A stretch of DNA of 64,000 nt, taken from Candidatus Anaerostipes excrementavium. Its GTDB lineage: Bacteria; Bacillota; Clostridia; Lachnospirales; Lachnospiraceae. Location of the stretch: contig DXEM01000010.1 in NCBI GenBank assembly GCA_019114985.1, forward strand, positions 42,511-106,510. Reading direction: 5' to 3'. This document shows, piece by piece, positions 63,967 through 64,000 of this stretch. A model generated the notes under the pieces. That model saw only the letters and a program-made list of their open reading frames with translations. It made no database searches and was not told where the DNA came from. The first letter of the stretch is position 1; each line of letters opens with the position of its first letter. The translations under genes were made by a program, and so were the position numbers.

Positions 63967-64000
63967 ATGATGACGAAAAATGCAGATAAAAAAAGAGAAC
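63967..64000 (+). CDS. Start of a gene cut by the window edge
   Basis: ATG at 63967 (a second in-frame ATG follows) behind AAAGGCGG opens a frame reading MMTKNADKKRE up to the end of the window. Too short to identify. Confidence 0.55.
   Translation, partial: MMTKNADKKRE

Noticed and set aside
1..64000. CRISPR arrays, rRNA or tRNA genes, complete insertion sequences
   Set aside because: None recognised on either strand by eye; a tRNA scan would be needed to exclude a missed tRNA.

Overview
The window looks like the chromosome of a spore-forming Clostridia bacterium, most likely a gut Lachnospiraceae. The reasons are AGGAGG-type ribosome binding sites, sigma-A promoters with 17-bp spacers, sporulation genes (gpr, spoIIP), a LexA/YneA-type SOS pair, an archaeal-type aspartate-semialdehyde dehydrogenase, and a gene order that follows the Firmicutes blocks rplU-prp-rpmA-obgE, yhbY-nadD-yqeK-rsfS and comEC-holA-(rpsT)-gpr-spoIIP-lepA-hemW. 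I saw no rRNA, tRNA or CRISPR array.

Layout. 1-6.7 kb: fabV, a short RNase G, the rplU-prp-rpmA ribosomal operon with a strong promoter and leader, obgE, and yhbY-nadD-yqeK-rsfS. 6.8-7.9 kb: divergent lexA and a LysM membrane protein (YneA type) sharing LexA-box-like operators. 8.2-18 kb: one long amino-acid run, azlC-azlD-leuB-ilvD-ilvB-serC-serA-asd-mscS. 18-25.3 kb: a lipoprotein of unknown role, argH, a few small or metabolic genes, trpS and a YdcF-like gene. 25.3-31.2 kb: the arginine locus, argG diverging from argCJBD over a region with ARG-box-like sequences. 31.3-38.2 kb: a DUF606 transporter, comEA (as a lipoprotein), a two-component system, a GerMN lipoprotein, comEC and holA.

38.2-56.2 kb is an accessory island lying exactly between holA and rpsT, which are normally neighbours in Firmicutes. 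It begins with a tyrosine recombinase gene enclosed by two 25-bp inverted repeats (38403-38427 and 39836-39860), followed by an 11-gene Wzx/Wzy-type polysaccharide cluster (39971-52516), and ends with a PD-(D/E)XK nuclease-family protein and an AAA-ATPase/PD-(D/E)XK protein. Inside the repeats a near-consensus sigma-A promoter points away from the polysaccharide genes. Its transcript would run at once into the left repeat, which in that direction folds as an intrinsic terminator. Inverting the segment would aim the same promoter at the polysaccharide operon. I therefore read this as a self-contained, recombinase-encoding phase switch for a surface polysaccharide, present here in the OFF orientation. 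This is the most interesting feature of the window.

56.2-64 kb returns to core genes: rpsT (TTG start), gpr behind a forespore-type promoter, spoIIP, lepA, hemW, a cytoplasmic subtilisin-like protease, lrgA-lrgB, and the first codons of another gene at the right edge.
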